A stretch of DNA of 31,891 bases from Kiloniellaceae bacterium (GTDB lineage: Bacteria > Pseudomonadota > Alphaproteobacteria > Kiloniellales > Kiloniellaceae), in the NCBI GenBank assembly GCA_021776195.1, contig JAJFGK010000071.1, positions 1-31,891 on the forward strand, read 5' to 3'. Under the pieces are notes generated by a model. That model worked only from the letters and a program-made list of their open reading frames with translations. It did not search any database and had not been told where the DNA came from. Position 1 is the first letter of the stretch. The number at the start of each line of letters is the position of its first letter. Positions 31,829 through 31,891 of the stretch are shown here, piece after piece. Made by a program: the position numbers and the translations under genes.

Positions 31829-31891
31829 ATGCCGTGGAAAGAGAGTTCGGTGATGGAGGAACGTCTACGATTTGTCGCCCGCTTGCTGGAC
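31829..31891 (+). CDS. IS481-family transposase, N-terminal fragment
   Basis: The first 21 codons of an IS481-type DDE transposase, opening M-P-W-K-E-S-S-V-M-E-E-R-L-R-F-V. This is the usual start for this group and leads into an N-terminal helix-turn-helix. GGAGGTG at 31819-31825 is a near-perfect SD three bases before the ATG. The catalytic DDE core lies beyond the window, so activity cannot be judged. Confidence 0.85.
   Translation, partial: MPWKESSVMEERLRFVARLLD

Larger units (their letters stand above)
31762..31891 (+). mobile_element. left end of an IS481-type insertion sequence (continues beyond window)
   Basis: A repeated terminal motif is followed by a short leader, a strong ribosome-binding site and the start of an IS481-type transposase. 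The outer boundary cannot be fixed; it lies between about 31740 and 31765, inside the last codons of the methyltransferase gene. The right end and target-site duplication are outside the window. Confidence 0.75.

Overview
The window is GC-rich chromosomal DNA with densely packed genes, many ATGA/TTGA/TAATG/GTGA start-stop overlaps and several GTG/TTG starts. Codon use and gene families (creatinase, DUF2848, AbrB-type membrane protein, TauD dioxygenase, Stf0 sulfotransferase, TPR fused to methyltransferase or 2OG-Fe(II) oxygenase) suggest a free-living alphaproteobacterium, perhaps of the Rhodospirillales or a relative. That placement is inference; no rRNA or other phylogenetic marker is present.

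Layout. (1) 1-4987, minus: the N-terminal 1,662 residues of an exported RHS/YD-repeat protein with golvesin-type C-terminal modules, running off the left edge. (2) 5220-7158, plus: upp, a small cupin and a PAPS-type sulfotransferase, joined by overlapping stop/start codons. (3) 7441-9653, plus: a LysR regulator and a creatinase that keeps all recognisable active-site residues; each gene is preceded by a similar ATTG-N7-CAAT dyad. (4) 14768-9676, minus: a CaiB/BaiF CoA-transferase followed by a 1,274-residue sensor protein (periplasmic binding domain, TM, five PAS domains, kinase core) whose phospho-accepting histidine is replaced by alanine. (5) 14854-17532, plus: an NTF2-like protein, a ThDP-dependent acetolactate-synthase-like enzyme and a small exported protein. 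(6) 18316-17540 and 19391-18360, minus: an Stf0 sulfotransferase and a CurA-type NADP-dependent reductase. (7) 19569-21484, plus: an amidohydrolase coupled to a DUF2848 protein. (8) 24106-21511, minus: two paralogous proteins of no recognised family. Both end in a tandem pair of segments that look like SH2 domains, and this is the most unusual thing in the window. (9) 24294-26858, plus: a geranylgeranyl-reductase-like flavoprotein and a TPR-methyltransferase. (10) 28468-26855, minus: a small exported protein and an AbrB-family membrane protein. (11) 28588-31774, plus: a TauD-like dioxygenase, a TPR/2OG-Fe(II) oxygenase and a translationally coupled zinc-ribbon methyltransferase. (12) 31762-31891: the left end of an IS481-type insertion sequence with the first 21 codons of its transposase; the IS end supplies the stop codon of the methyltransferase.

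Functionally the window is a mosaic of short catabolic and modification operons rather than one pathway. Two themes recur: sulfo-transfer (two unrelated sulfotransferases), and TPR scaffolds joined to methyl-transfer or hydroxylation domains. The two SH2-like paralogues stand alone and would repay structural study. There is no gene-free stretch over 300 bases; the longest (7159-7440) holds a palindromic element and a candidate operator. I saw no tRNA, rRNA or CRISPR array.
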